A stretch of 64,000 bases of DNA from Chryseomicrobium palamuruense (GTDB taxonomy: Bacteria > Bacillota > Bacilli > Bacillales_A > Planococcaceae), in contig NZ_JBHSEF010000009.1 in the NCBI RefSeq assembly GCF_042649045.1, positions 186,001-250,000 on the forward strand, given 5' to 3'. Position numbers and translations under genes: made by a program. Position 1 is the stretch's first letter; each line of letters begins with the position of its first letter. Below are positions 57,663-64,000 of the stretch, piece after piece. A model generated the notes under the pieces. The model saw only the letters and a list, made by a program, of their open reading frames with translations, made no database searches and was not told the origin of the DNA.

Positions 57663-58529
57663 ATGAATATTCATGAACGTCAACAAGATGGGCAACCGCC
57701 TCAGACACAGAAAAAGCAACCAGGTGTCGAATCCAAGATGGAACCCGCACCGGTCCATCCTACGGATTACAAAGGCTCTGGAAAATTAAAAGATAAAGTA
57801 GCGTTGATTACAGGTGGAGATAGTGGGATCGGAAAAGCTGTAGCTATTGGATTTGCAGCTGAAGGTGCTCATGTCGTCATCAACTACTTAGAAGAAGATC
57901 GTGATGCGGAAGAGACAAAAAGCATGATAGAAGACCGAGGGGCTAAATGTCTCCTAGTGAAGGGTGACGTCTCCGATGAATCTTTCTGTAAAGAGTTAAT
58001 GGATAAGACAGTGAAAGAATTTGGTCAACTGGATATTCTCGTCAACAATGCAGCGAAACAGTTTCCGCAAAATTCGATTGAAGATATTACGTCTGAGCAG
58101 TGGGATCTAACATATAAGACGAACATCTATCCCATCTTCTACCTTTCAAAACTTGCGATGCCTCACTTAAAACAAGGAAGTTCAATCATCAATACGACAT
58201 CGGTCACAACGTACATGGGCAATAAAGAACTGATTGATTATGCTTCCACTAAAGGAGCCATCGTAGGGTTTACGCGTAGCCTCGCGCAAAATGTAGCGGA
58301 CAAGGGCATCCGAGTGAATATGGTCGCCCCTGGACCGATCTGGACACCCCTTATTCCTGCGACATTTGATGAAAAGCATGTCGAGGAATTCGGTACCGAT
58401 ACACCGCTTGGGCGTCCAGGGCAACCACGTGATCTAGTAGGTGCCTATGTACTTCTTGCTTCAGAAGATGGAGCATATATGACGGGACAGTGCATCCACG
58501 TAAATGGTGGAATGTGGATGAGTTCGTAA
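57663..58529 (+). CDS. General-stress short-chain dehydrogenase (YdaD/YhdF-like)
   Basis: A 288-residue SDR with the long N-terminal extension (RQQDGQPPQTQKKQPGVESKM...PTDYKGSGKLKDKVA) characteristic of B. subtilis YdaD (GSP39), YhdF and YhxD. NAD(P)-binding ALITGGDSGIGKAVAIGFA, the NNAAKQ strand, and the catalytic Ser-Tyr-Lys in NTTSVTTYMGNKELIDYASTK are intact, with a Gly-rich CIHVNGGMW end. The physiological substrate is unknown. AGGAGGAGG precedes the ATG. Confidence 0.9.
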   Translation: MNIHERQQDGQPPQTQKKQPGVESKMEPAPVHPTDYKGSGKLKDKVALITGGDSGIGKAVAIGFAAEGAHVVINYLEEDRDAEETKSMIEDRGAKCLLVKGDVSDESFCKELMDKTVKEFGQLDILVNNAAKQFPQNSIEDITSEQWDLTYKTNIYPIFYLSKLAMPHLKQGSSIINTTSVTTYMGNKELIDYASTKGAIVGFTRSLAQNVADKGIRVNMVAPGPIWTPLIPATFDEKHVEEFGTDTPLGRPGQPRDLVGAYVLLASEDGAYMTGQCIHVNGGMWMSS

Positions 58530-58556
58530 AAGAGCAGCTTCGGCTGCTCTTATTTA
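58530..58556 (+). terminator. Terminator after the SDR
   Basis: AAGAGCAGC, TTCG tetraloop, GCTGCTCTT, ATTTAT. Its stem-loop is identical to that at 62244. Confidence 0.88.
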
Positions 58557-58733
58557 TGCTTTTTTAGCTCTATTTTACACTGAGTTCGGAGAAAAAAACT
58601 TCTCATTTTTATTGAATGTTTACCCAATATAACGAATTATTATTAATAATAAACCAAATAAAGGAAGTTTATGAAATATATTTCTATCATTTTATTCCAT
58701 CTGAACCATTTTAAAAGGAAAACTGTGATTTTT

Positions 58734-58763
58734 CTAACAATTGAAATAAATTTTGTGTATAAT
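58734..58763 (+). promoter_or_regulatory. Promoter of the TRAP transporter operon
   Basis: CTAACA, 18 bp, perfect TATAAT, 35 bp before the ATG at 58798. The preceding 170 bp are AT-rich with no other signal that I can name. Confidence 0.6.
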
Positions 58764-58797
58764 TACAGAGTAATTTAACTAGAGGGGGTCATCTAAC

Positions 58798-59775
58798 ATG
58801 AAACGGACATATTTGAAAGGGTTTTCAGTCATTCTACTAGCTGGTTCTATCCTGGCAGCGTGTGGTTCTGACGACAGTGGCAGTGCTGGCTCGGGAGACG
58901 GAGAAGGACTGGATACAAATATCGTGACAATCGGTACGGGAGGATCTTCGGGTCCATACAATATCATCGGAACAGCACTTGGAGAGCGCTATTCTTCGGA
59001 GTTCGGTGTCAATTCGAAAACCCAAGCAACTGGTGCTTCGGTCGAAAACATGAACTTGTTAGCGCAAGAAAAGATTGAAATGGCTTTCGTCATGAGTGAT
59101 GTATTAAGTGAAGCAGTGAATGGGGAAGGAAACTTCTCAGAGCCGGTTAACAACGTACAACAAATCGCAGCGCTTTATCCAAACTATGTTCAAATCGTAA
59201 CAACAGCCGATACAGGTATTGAAACGATTGAAGACCTTGTCGGTAAGCGTGTGGCAGTTGGGGATCAAAACTCAGGTGTTGAAGTGAATGCACGGAACCT
59301 ATTAAACGGCCACGGTATTACATATGATGATATTCAAGTTGATTATTTAGGATATGCAGAAGCAGCAGATGCTTTAAAGGCAGGCCAGTTAGACGCAGCA
59401 TTCCTTACTTCTGGTATTCCGAATGCATCCCTTATGGAACTTGAACAATCGATTGATTTAAAAATCGTAAGTGTAAGCCCGGAGAAAATTGCTGAAATCG
59501 CTCAAGATCAATCGTATTTCGTCGCACTTGAAATCCCAGCTGGAACCTATGGAAATGAAGAAGCGGTTCCAACTGCTGCTATCATGAACGCACTTGTTGT
59601 TCGTTCAGATTTAAGTGAAGATGATGTTTATCAAATGACGAAATCATTCTTTGAAGGACTAGGCGACTTAGCGAATGCGCACCAAGCAGCCACTGAAATT
59701 TCACTTGAAGCTGCTCAAGAAGGTATGGTAGCTCCTGTTCACCCAGGTGCACAACGCTACTATGACGAGCAATAA
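58798..59775 (+). CDS. TAXI-family TRAP transporter solute-binding lipoprotein
   Basis: A 325-residue lipoprotein (signal ending LAGSILAAC, Cys near residue 22, then a Gly/Ser/Asp linker). The mature part starts VTIGTGGSSGPYNIIGTAL and continues SKTQATGASVENMNLL, EIEMAFVMSDVL, ETIEDLVGKRVAVGDQNSGVEVNA and KAGQLDAAFLTSGIPNA, the TAXI family pattern. It delivers an organic acid, often a dicarboxylate or amino acid, to the TRAP permease encoded two genes on. AGGGGG precedes the ATG. Confidence 0.92.
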   Translation: MKRTYLKGFSVILLAGSILAACGSDDSGSAGSGDGEGLDTNIVTIGTGGSSGPYNIIGTALGERYSSEFGVNSKTQATGASVENMNLLAQEKIEMAFVMSDVLSEAVNGEGNFSEPVNNVQQIAALYPNYVQIVTTADTGIETIEDLVGKRVAVGDQNSGVEVNARNLLNGHGITYDDIQVDYLGYAEAADALKAGQLDAAFLTSGIPNASLMELEQSIDLKIVSVSPEKIAEIAQDQSYFVALEIPAGTYGNEEAVPTAAIMNALVVRSDLSEDDVYQMTKSFFEGLGDLANAHQAATEISLEAAQEGMVAPVHPGAQRYYDEQ

Positions 59776-60214
59776 AAAGCGGAAGTGGGGAGTGGCGATC
59801 GCCACTCTCTTTCTTTTTTGTATTCCAGTTAAAGGGATTCAAGTGAGCAGTGAACAATATACGCACTTTTATCCATCAAATGAAGTAGAGCTTCGATGGA
59901 TCCATTCAGTGGAAAAAGAAGAATGGAAAGAGTTTTACCGTATACATCATCATGAACTCCTACTCTATGAGACGGCATTTAAGACGTTCGGGGCTGGTGT
60001 GCCAAGTGATGGAGAAGTCATACCGTCGGATGATGGTTTGGTGCATTTCAAAATGAACCAATCATTTCCCGAACTCCGTCTCTTCGTTTCAGATTCAATT
60101 GAAACCACGATGTTTTTTTCCGGACAAGAAGTCCCTATCTATAAGTACGTGGATGATTACGTGGACATTGTTATTCGTGTCACCTATTATCCATGGTGGC
60201 TCATCCATACATAA
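59762..60214 (+). CDS. DUF1850 protein of the TRAP operon
   Basis: A 150-residue protein with an N-terminal membrane helix (GVAIATLFLFCIPVKG) and an exported beta-rich domain: FYPSNEVELRWIHSVEKEEWKEFYRI, LLLYETAFKTFGAGVPSDGEV. That is the DUF1850 pattern (I-H-S-V..p..E.y, G.G.p). DUF1850 genes recur between TAXI and DctQM genes, so it probably assists substrate capture. It overlaps the preceding gene by 14 bp and has a weak ribosome site, which suggests translational coupling. Confidence 0.8.
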   Translation: MTSNKKRKWGVAIATLFLFCIPVKGIQVSSEQYTHFYPSNEVELRWIHSVEKEEWKEFYRIHHHELLLYETAFKTFGAGVPSDGEVIPSDDGLVHFKMNQSFPELRLFVSDSIETTMFFSGQEVPIYKYVDDYVDIVIRVTYYPWWLIHT

Positions 60215-60226
60215 AGGAGTGGAACT

Positions 60227-62245
60227 ATGGCAGTAGAACCCAAAGCAACCATTGCCGCTGACCCAGCAGCAGATAATCAGCAAGAAATCTTAGAGAAGTT
60301 TGATAAAGAGTCAGTTGTACGACAGTTTGCAAATAAAAAGATCGTTTGGTTTGTTACACTATTGGCTGTCGCCTACTCACTCTTTCATCTCTATATTACA
60401 TTTAATCCTATGCCACAGCTCCTGCAGCGTTCAATTCACGTGGCCATTGGGGTCGCTCTTGTCTACTTGATTTATCCAGTAACCAAATCGCAGGACCGGA
60501 CGAAGGTTCCTTTCTATGATTGGATCCTATTCTTGCTCTCACTTAGCACAGCAGCCTACCTGATTGTTGAATACCAAGCCATTGTAACGACTCGTGGTGG
60601 AATACCGAATACGATGGATGTCGTTATGGCGATTTTAGCCGTTATGTTAATTTTGGAAGCATCTCGTCGAATTATGGGGCTGATCCTACCGATTATGGCG
60701 TTGCTCTTCTTGTCCTATCCATTCTTTAGTCATATGTCCTTTATGCCGAACCGGTTAATGACAAGACCATATGACCTAGGGGATATATTTGGACAACTTT
60801 ATTTGAAAACAGAAGGACTTTACTCAAGCGCCATTGGTGCTTCGGTTACGTTCATCTTTCTTTTCATTTTGTTTGGAGCTTTTTTAGCGAAGTCAGGGAT
60901 GGGTCAACTCTTTAATGATCTAGCACTCGCACTCGCAGGAAGTAAAAAGGGAGGACCAGCAAAAGTGGCGGTTGTCTCTAGTGGATTTATGGGAAGTATT
61001 AACGGGGCCGCGGTTGCGAATGTCGTGGGAACGGGTGCGTTTACGATCCCACTTATGAAAAAAGTAGGGTATTCGAAAAACTTTGCAGGAGCCGTAGAAG
61101 CCAGTGCATCTGTCGGTGGACAGATTTTACCTCCGATTATGGGAGCAAGTGCCTTCATCATGGCTGAAACGACAGGTGTCAGTTATGGCACGATTGCTTT
61201 AGCAGCTCTCTTACCAGCAGTACTGTATTATCTCGGCGTCATAGCCCAAGTGCATTTCCGTGCAGGAAAAGATAATCTTCGAGGGGTTCCGAAATCGGAT
61301 CTTCCGAAACTTAAAGAAGTATTAAAGTCTCGCGGACACTTGCTGTTGCCACTTGTCGGATTAATTTATTTTCTTGCGATTTCGACACCGATTGGTTATG
61401 CGGCATTCTATACCATTATTTTGACGGTTATTGTAAGTATGTTTCGTAAAGAAACGCGTATGTCCTTCATGGATATTGTAGATGCTTTGGCATCTGGTGC
61501 TAAGCAGTCACTATCGGTTATGGTAGCCTGTGCGGTCGTCGGGATCATAATTGGGGTTGTGAGCTTAACAAGTTTCGGTACCGTAATGACCTCTGCCATT
61601 ACAAGCTTAGGTGCTGGCTCATTATTCCTGACATTGTTCTTTACGATGATTGCGTCGATCATTTTAGGGATGGGTCTTCCATCCATTCCAGCTTACATCA
61701 TTACAGCGACAATGGCTGCGCCAGCACTTGCAACCTTCGATATTCCAGTGCTTGTTGCGCACATGTTTGTCTTCTACTTCGGTATATTTGCCAATATCAC
61801 ACCACCTGTCGCTCTTGCGGCATTTGCAGGTGCGGGAATTTCTGGAGGCGACCCAATGCGAACTGGTTTCCAAGCTTTACGTCTTGCCATCGCCGGGTTC
61901 ATCATTCCGTATCTGTTCGTCTACAATCCGGCTATGCTGATGATTGATACAACAGGAGTAGCTACGAACGCCACTGAATTTGCACGGCCTGAGATTATGT
62001 CGATTGTGATCATTGTTATCACATCCGTGATTGGTATTCTCGCTCTTGGCGCAGCGGTGGAAGGGTATTACCGAACCCACCTTAACTTGATAGAACGACT
62101 CGTTCTAGGGGTAGGGGCTCTACTTATGATCGTACCTGAAGGGTTTACAGATATAATTGGACTCGTAATTGTTGTTCTTGTTGCGGGATTGAATTTTATC
62201 AAAGGTCGTAAAGAAGAAACCGCGACCGCGAATAGTACGACCTAA
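60227..62245 (+). CDS. TRAP transporter, fused 4TM/12TM (DctQM) permease
   Basis: A 672-residue fused permease with about 18 helices, AAAGGAG in front. The N-terminal about 190 residues are DctQ-like plus a linker helix; the rest is DctM: GAFLAKSGMGQLFNDLALALAGSKKGGPAKVAVVSSGFMGSINGAAVANVVGTGAFTIPLMKKVGY is the diagnostic segment (given here in pieces: GPAKVAVVSSGFMGSING, AAVANVVGTGAFTIP). GGQILPPIMGASAFIMAE, GLPSIPAYIITATMAAP, and TPPVALAAFAGAGISGGDP also match. Works with the TAXI lipoprotein, driven by ion gradient. Confidence 0.94.
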   Translation: MAVEPKATIAADPAADNQQEILEKFDKESVVRQFANKKIVWFVTLLAVAYSLFHLYITFNPMPQLLQRSIHVAIGVALVYLIYPVTKSQDRTKVPFYDWILFLLSLSTAAYLIVEYQAIVTTRGGIPNTMDVVMAILAVMLILEASRRIMGLILPIMALLFLSYPFFSHMSFMPNRLMTRPYDLGDIFGQLYLKTEGLYSSAIGASVTFIFLFILFGAFLAKSGMGQLFNDLALALAGSKKGGPAKVAVVSSGFMGSINGAAVANVVGTGAFTIPLMKKVGYSKNFAGAVEASASVGGQILPPIMGASAFIMAETTGVSYGTIALAALLPAVLYYLGVIAQVHFRAGKDNLRGVPKSDLPKLKEVLKSRGHLLLPLVGLIYFLAISTPIGYAAFYTIILTVIVSMFRKETRMSFMDIVDALASGAKQSLSVMVACAVVGIIIGVVSLTSFGTVMTSAITSLGAGSLFLTLFFTMIASIILGMGLPSIPAYIITATMAAPALATFDIPVLVAHMFVFYFGIFANITPPVALAAFAGAGISGGDPMRTGFQALRLAIAGFIIPYLFVYNPAMLMIDTTGVATNATEFARPEIMSIVIIVITSVIGILALGAAVEGYYRTHLNLIERLVLGVGALLMIVPEGFTDIIGLVIVVLVAGLNFIKGRKEETATANSTT

Positions 62246-62272
62246 AAGAGCAGCTTCGGCTGCTCTTTTTTC
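62244..62272 (+). terminator. Terminator of the TRAP operon
   Basis: AAGAGCAGC, TTCG tetraloop, GCTGCTCTT, TTTTTC. Confidence 0.9.
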
Positions 62273-62333
62273 TTATGGTCAAAATGTGTACAATAGAGCA
62301 GTGGAAAATGATAGAGAGAAGGAAATACAACCA

Positions 62334-63446
62334 ATGGTACTTTTACATAATAAACAAACGCCTACAACAGATGAATGGGAAGCGTATCTCGATGTCACGC
62401 GCCACGGAAAGCTGATGCTATCCAGCATTGAACTCACGACAACCTATCTGTGCAATATGCGTTGTGAGCACTGTGCGGTTGGCGACATATTGGCGTTGAA
62501 AGACCCAACACCGATTGCACTTGAGAAAATCTTTGCGAAACTGGATGAGATTACGCATCTGCGCACACTCAGTCTAACGGGAGGCGAGCCACTTTTTTCA
62601 AAGAAATCACTTGAGACAGTGATCCTGCCTCTCTTAAAATATGCCAAGTCACGAAATATCCGAACACAAATCAACTCCAATTTAACGATGCCGTTCGAGC
62701 GCTACGAAACGATTGCACCGTACTTGGATGTTTTACACATCTCACATAACTGGGGAACAATCGAAGACTTCATGGAAGGTGGCTTTGCGAACATGCCGAC
62801 ACCGCCACCTGTAGCCGTTCGAAAACGTCAGTTTGCTACGATGATTGAGAACAGTCGTCGTCTTTCTGAGATGGGCGTCTTTGTGTCTGCAGAAACCATG
62901 CTTAATAAACGAACACTTCCCTATATCGAAGAAATTCATCGTCAAGTGGTGAAAGACATGAAGTGCAGTCGTCATGAAGTGCATCCGATGTATCCTGTCA
63001 GTTTCGCTTCGAACTTGGATGTCTTGACGCTGGATGAGACTCGTGCAGCCATTCGTCAATTACTCACTGTTCGAGACGAGGAAACATGGATGTTATTTGG
63101 TACGTTGCCATTTTACTCGTGTAGTGAGTCTACTGAGGATCAGGAGTTGCTCACATTGCTCCGTGCACAAAAAAATGTCACGGTTCGAAATGACCCGGAT
63201 GGACGTTCGCGCTTAAACGTTAATATTTTCACGGGGGAAGTGGCAGTGACTGATTTTGGGGAAGCAGCAAAGGTAGGCAACTTGCTGGAAACTTCTCTCC
63301 CGGAAATTTATGAGAACTGGGTAGAGACAGCTACGGCCAGGTCGATGAATTGCCATTGCCCAGCAGTAAAGTGTCTGGGGCCTAACCTATTGGTGAAAGA
63401 TGCTTACTACCCAGAAGTTGATTTTAGCAATCGAAAAGCAAAATAA
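62334..63446 (+). CDS. yfkAB: Radical SAM/CxCxxxxC motif protein YfkAB
   Basis: A 370-residue radical SAM enzyme. ATG at 62334 with GAGAAGGAA; the longer frame upstream lacks a site. The [4Fe-4S] motif is TTYLCNMRCEHCAVGD (C-x3-C-x2-C), followed by LSLTGGEPLFSKKSLE for SAM binding. The C-terminal NCHCPAVKCLGPNLLVKDAYYPEVDF holds the CxCxxxxC motif that names the family (B. subtilis yfkA/yfkB as one frame) and may bind a second cluster. Substrate unknown; the conserved neighbours in other genomes are not informative here. Monocistronic. Confidence 0.93.
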   Translation: MVLLHNKQTPTTDEWEAYLDVTRHGKLMLSSIELTTTYLCNMRCEHCAVGDILALKDPTPIALEKIFAKLDEITHLRTLSLTGGEPLFSKKSLETVILPLLKYAKSRNIRTQINSNLTMPFERYETIAPYLDVLHISHNWGTIEDFMEGGFANMPTPPPVAVRKRQFATMIENSRRLSEMGVFVSAETMLNKRTLPYIEEIHRQVVKDMKCSRHEVHPMYPVSFASNLDVLTLDETRAAIRQLLTVRDEETWMLFGTLPFYSCSESTEDQELLTLLRAQKNVTVRNDPDGRSRLNVNIFTGEVAVTDFGEAAKVGNLLETSLPEIYENWVETATARSMNCHCPAVKCLGPNLLVKDAYYPEVDFSNRKAK

Positions 63447-63448
63447 AA

Positions 63449-63495
63449 GAAGAACTATTCTCGCCAGGTAAGGTGAGAATAGGTCTTCTTTTTAA
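63449..63495. terminator. Bidirectional terminator
   Basis: AGAAGAACTATTCTC / GAGAATAGGTCTTCT with A-run before and TTTTT after; closes yfkAB and the convergent GNAT gene. Confidence 0.88.
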
Positions 63496-63935
63496 AATGT
63501 ATAACGTGAAACTTGCTCATCGGAAATAAGGAGTCCTTCCACTTCTTGGAAACCGATTTTATCATAAAACTGTTTTGCAGCTTGATTCTTCGGTTCATAA
63601 GACAACGTAATCGTCTTATGTCGTGGCTGCTTGTTCGCACGAATATCTTCAATGAGAGCTGACATTGCTTCGCGACCATAATTTTTGCCCTGGAATTTTT
63701 GATCAATCATAAAACGGTAAATCCAGTATTCTCCGTCGTCTTCATCCACTCCGTAAAGTGCAAACCCTACAAGCTCCTCGTTCGCATAAATGGCTTTTGC
63801 GACAAATTCATCTAAAAAATGCAATTGAGCCAAAGACACTGCATTGGACGTAATAAACGCCTTTTGATCGTCTCGTACAGATAGTGAGATCACGTCGATC
63901 CAATTCTCTTTTGTTACTTCTTGTAATGTAATCAT
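63492..63935 (-). CDS. GNAT acetyltransferase, BltD/PaiA-like
   Basis: A 147-residue acetyltransferase beginning MITLQEVTKENWIDVISLSV. The acetyl-CoA loop is in IYRFMIDQKFQGKNYGREAMSALIEDI, and the C-terminal KTITLSYEPKNQAAKQFYDKIGFQEV completes the fold. The opening and the FALYGVDEDDGEYWIYRFMID strand resemble the spermine/spermidine acetyltransferases BltD and PaiA, so polyamines are a reasonable guess. GAGGGGG precedes the ATG. The last 65 bases of the window upstream of it show no further gene. Confidence 0.85.
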   Translation of the reverse strand: MITLQEVTKENWIDVISLSVRDDQKAFITSNAVSLAQLHFLDEFVAKAIYANEELVGFALYGVDEDDGEYWIYRFMIDQKFQGKNYGREAMSALIEDIRANKQPRHKTITLSYEPKNQAAKQFYDKIGFQEVEGLLISDEQVSRYTF

Positions 63936-64000
63936 TCCCTTTCCCCCTCTGTTACATCGTACAAGATTGGATAAAAACTAAAAAGAGCTATTTTTCGGTA

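Noticed and set aside
1..64000. Prophage, transposon, integrative element or toxin-antitoxin/defence island
   Set aside because: No transposase, integrase, phage structural gene, att-like repeat, restriction or toxin gene was seen; gene content is core and metabolic.

Overview
The window reads as chromosomal DNA from a Gram-positive, low-to-mid GC member of the Bacillales. The evidence is strong AGGAGG-type ribosome binding sites with frequent GTG/TTG starts, short hairpin-plus-U-tract terminators after most genes, two SAM-I (S-box) riboswitches, SigB-type promoters, a CcpA cre site, and Bacillus-type families (Mrp antiporter, MetI/YitJ/MetH, YdaT, YflT, YfkAB, CdaR, MecA_N-type PBP). The genus cannot be fixed from sequence alone; Planococcaceae (Planococcus/Sporosarcina-like) or Exiguobacterium-like organisms fit best. 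I see no prophage, insertion sequence, CRISPR array or rRNA; one tRNA is present.

Layout. 0-3.9 kb: 5' part of mrpA (minus), a divergent KdpD/USP-type protein, a candidate sRNA, an iron-type alcohol dehydrogenase and an AHSA1-like protein. 4-9.5 kb: a decayed membrane-protein gene, a luciferase-like flavin oxidoreductase, a minus-strand DUF3870 / CaiB-BaiF CoA-transferase / acyl-CoA dehydrogenase cluster (possible glutarate-type catabolism) with an attenuator-like leader, and an azoreductase. 9.6-15.6 kb: speD, a 2-hydroxyacid dehydrogenase, an M20 amidohydrolase, a polar amino-acid ABC transporter, a DHFR-like reductase. 16-22.9 kb: PfkB kinase, NRDE protein, FetAB-like metal exporter, hydrolase plus RlmA-like methyltransferase, and a PadR/membrane-protein pair with two candidate operators. 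23-29.7 kb: S-box-controlled metI-yitJ-metH methionine operon.

29.7-46.5 kb: small stress and housekeeping genes (stand-alone EAL protein, DinB, DJ-1/PfpI, cysK, patatin, FMN reductase, ydaT/YflT stress divergon with a SigB promoter on each side), a second S-box in front of a coiled-coil protein and a glycerate kinase, then cdaR divergent from a cre-bearing glycerate kinase/GntP permease operon, two MFS exporters, and an operon ending in an RNase H-fold protein. 46.5-57.5 kb: small membrane proteins, a MecA_N-type penicillin-binding protein, menA, a nucleotide kinase-like protein, tRNA-Val, glutaminase, and cstA followed by a tiny Cys-Cys-ending protein and an ArsA-type ATPase. 57.6-64 kb: a SigB-type short-chain dehydrogenase, a TAXI-DUF1850-DctQM TRAP transporter, yfkAB and a GNAT acetyltransferase.

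The most interesting signals are (i) the cstA / CC-tail protein / ArsA module, (ii) a S-box controlling a coiled-coil gene and glycerate kinase, (iii) a terminator-gated leader before the CoA-transferase, (iv) an intergenic candidate sRNA with near-consensus promoter and terminator, and (v) a family of intergenic phrase repeats with 41/42-nt period (one 20-mer identical between loci 21 kb apart), placed mostly between convergent genes.
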